Shown: piece after piece, positions 5,449 to 5,844 of the stretch
Layout: every line of letters begins with the position of its first letter
How positions within the stretch are numbered: position 1 is the stretch's first letter
Assembly (NCBI GenBank): GCA_023436805.1
Contig: JAEZHT010000035.1
Location: 1 to 5,844, forward strand
Source of the DNA: Bacillota bacterium
GTDB taxonomy: Bacteria; Bacillota_I; Bacilli_A; Acholeplasmatales; UBA5453
Reading direction: 5' to 3'
Length of the DNA: 5,844 nt
Translations under genes and position numbers: made by a program
Notes under the pieces: model-generated
Databases searched by the model: none
What the model was told of the DNA's origin: nothing
The model's input: the letters and a program-made list of their open reading frames with translations, nothing else

Positions 5449-5844
5449 ATGGCCTACACACACCACAACAATGAATTGAATTTATCCCACCTCGGACAAC
5501 ACGTCCATTTAAAAGGATGGGTTGCAAGAAAACGTAATTTAGGTGGACTCATCTTCATCGATTTACGCGACCGTTTTGGTATCACCCAATTGTTGGTTCA
5601 ACCAGGACACCCATCCTATGAACTCGCGAGCACTTTAAGAAGTGAATATGTCATCGACATCACAGGGGTTGTCATCGAAAGAGAATCCAAAAACCCCAAT
5701 ATGGCAACCGGTGAAATCGAAGTCAACATCGAAAACTTAATTGTCCTCAATGTGGCTGAAACGCCACCAATTGGCATTTCAAATGAAGATACTTCATTAG
5801 AAGATACCCGCTTAAAATACCGTTATTTAGACTTGAGACGCCCA
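5449..5844 (+). CDS. aspS: Aspartyl-tRNA synthetase, N-terminal part (3'-partial)
   Basis: This class II synthetase charges tRNA-Asp with aspartate. The first 132 codons are present and the frame is open at the window edge; bacterial AspRS is about 580-600 residues, so most of the catalytic domain is outside. The visible part is the OB-fold anticodon-binding domain with LKGWVARKRNLGGLIFIDLR (21-40), which continues DRFGITQLLVQ, then PNMATGEIEV (85-94) and the start of the catalytic region at LKYRYLDLRRP (122-132), all typical of bacterial AspRS. The ATG follows the hisS TAA after one base, with AGGA (5438-5441) seven bases upstream. Leu31, in NLGG, matches the Leu found in tRNA-Asp-specific (discriminating) enzymes, where non-discriminating ones are reported to have His. 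Confidence 0.97.
   Translation, partial: MAYTHHNNELNLSHLGQHVHLKGWVARKRNLGGLIFIDLRDRFGITQLLVQPGHPSYELASTLRSEYVIDITGVVIERESKNPNMATGEIEVNIENLIVLNVAETPPIGISNEDTSLEDTRLKYRYLDLRRP

Overview
The window is a housekeeping segment from a low-GC, Firmicutes/Tenericutes-type bacterium, with all genes on the + strand. It carries the end of a bifunctional (p)ppGpp synthetase/hydrolase gene, dtd, an AI-2E family membrane protein gene, a T-box leader, a GNAT acetyltransferase gene, hisS and the start of aspS. From memory, Bacillus subtilis has nearly the same order: relA, dtd, an amidase gene (lytH/yrvJ), T-box, hisS, aspS. TGA is used as a stop (dtd) and tryptophans are read from TGG, so code-4 mollicutes (Mycoplasma, Spiroplasma) are unlikely. 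The AT-rich, Lys/Asn/Ile-rich proteins, and the absence here of the cell-wall amidase gene, fit an Acholeplasma-like or related lineage. That assignment is an inference.

Layout. Bases 1-3374 look like one transcription unit: rel (5' end outside the window), dtd overlapping its stop codon by one base, and an AI-2E/PerM-family membrane protein whose ribosome binding site lies in the end of dtd. Bases 3375-3625 are non-coding but densely functional. They hold a sigma-A-like promoter (TTGACT, 17 bp, TATCAT) and a complete T-box riboswitch with a K-turn, specifier loop, stem I apical loop, stem III, antiterminator and intrinsic terminator. The unit under T-box control is a GNAT acetyltransferase, then hisS (overlapping it by 17 bp), then aspS (one base after the hisS stop), running off the right edge.

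How it works together. Uncharged tRNA should bind the leader and stabilise the antiterminator, switching on both synthetases and the acetyltransferase. The specifier region reads GACAC, which contains an Asp codon (GAC) and an overlapping His codon (CAC), matching the two synthetase genes downstream. The upstream unit handles related problems: Rel makes and degrades the amino-acid-starvation alarmone, and Dtd removes D-amino acids from tRNA. The most interesting part is the leader: the overlapping specifiers, the lack of an obvious stem II, an antiterminator bulge base that fits tRNA-Asp better than tRNA-His, and an unrelated acetyltransferase gene as first gene of the unit. I see no wholly new system.
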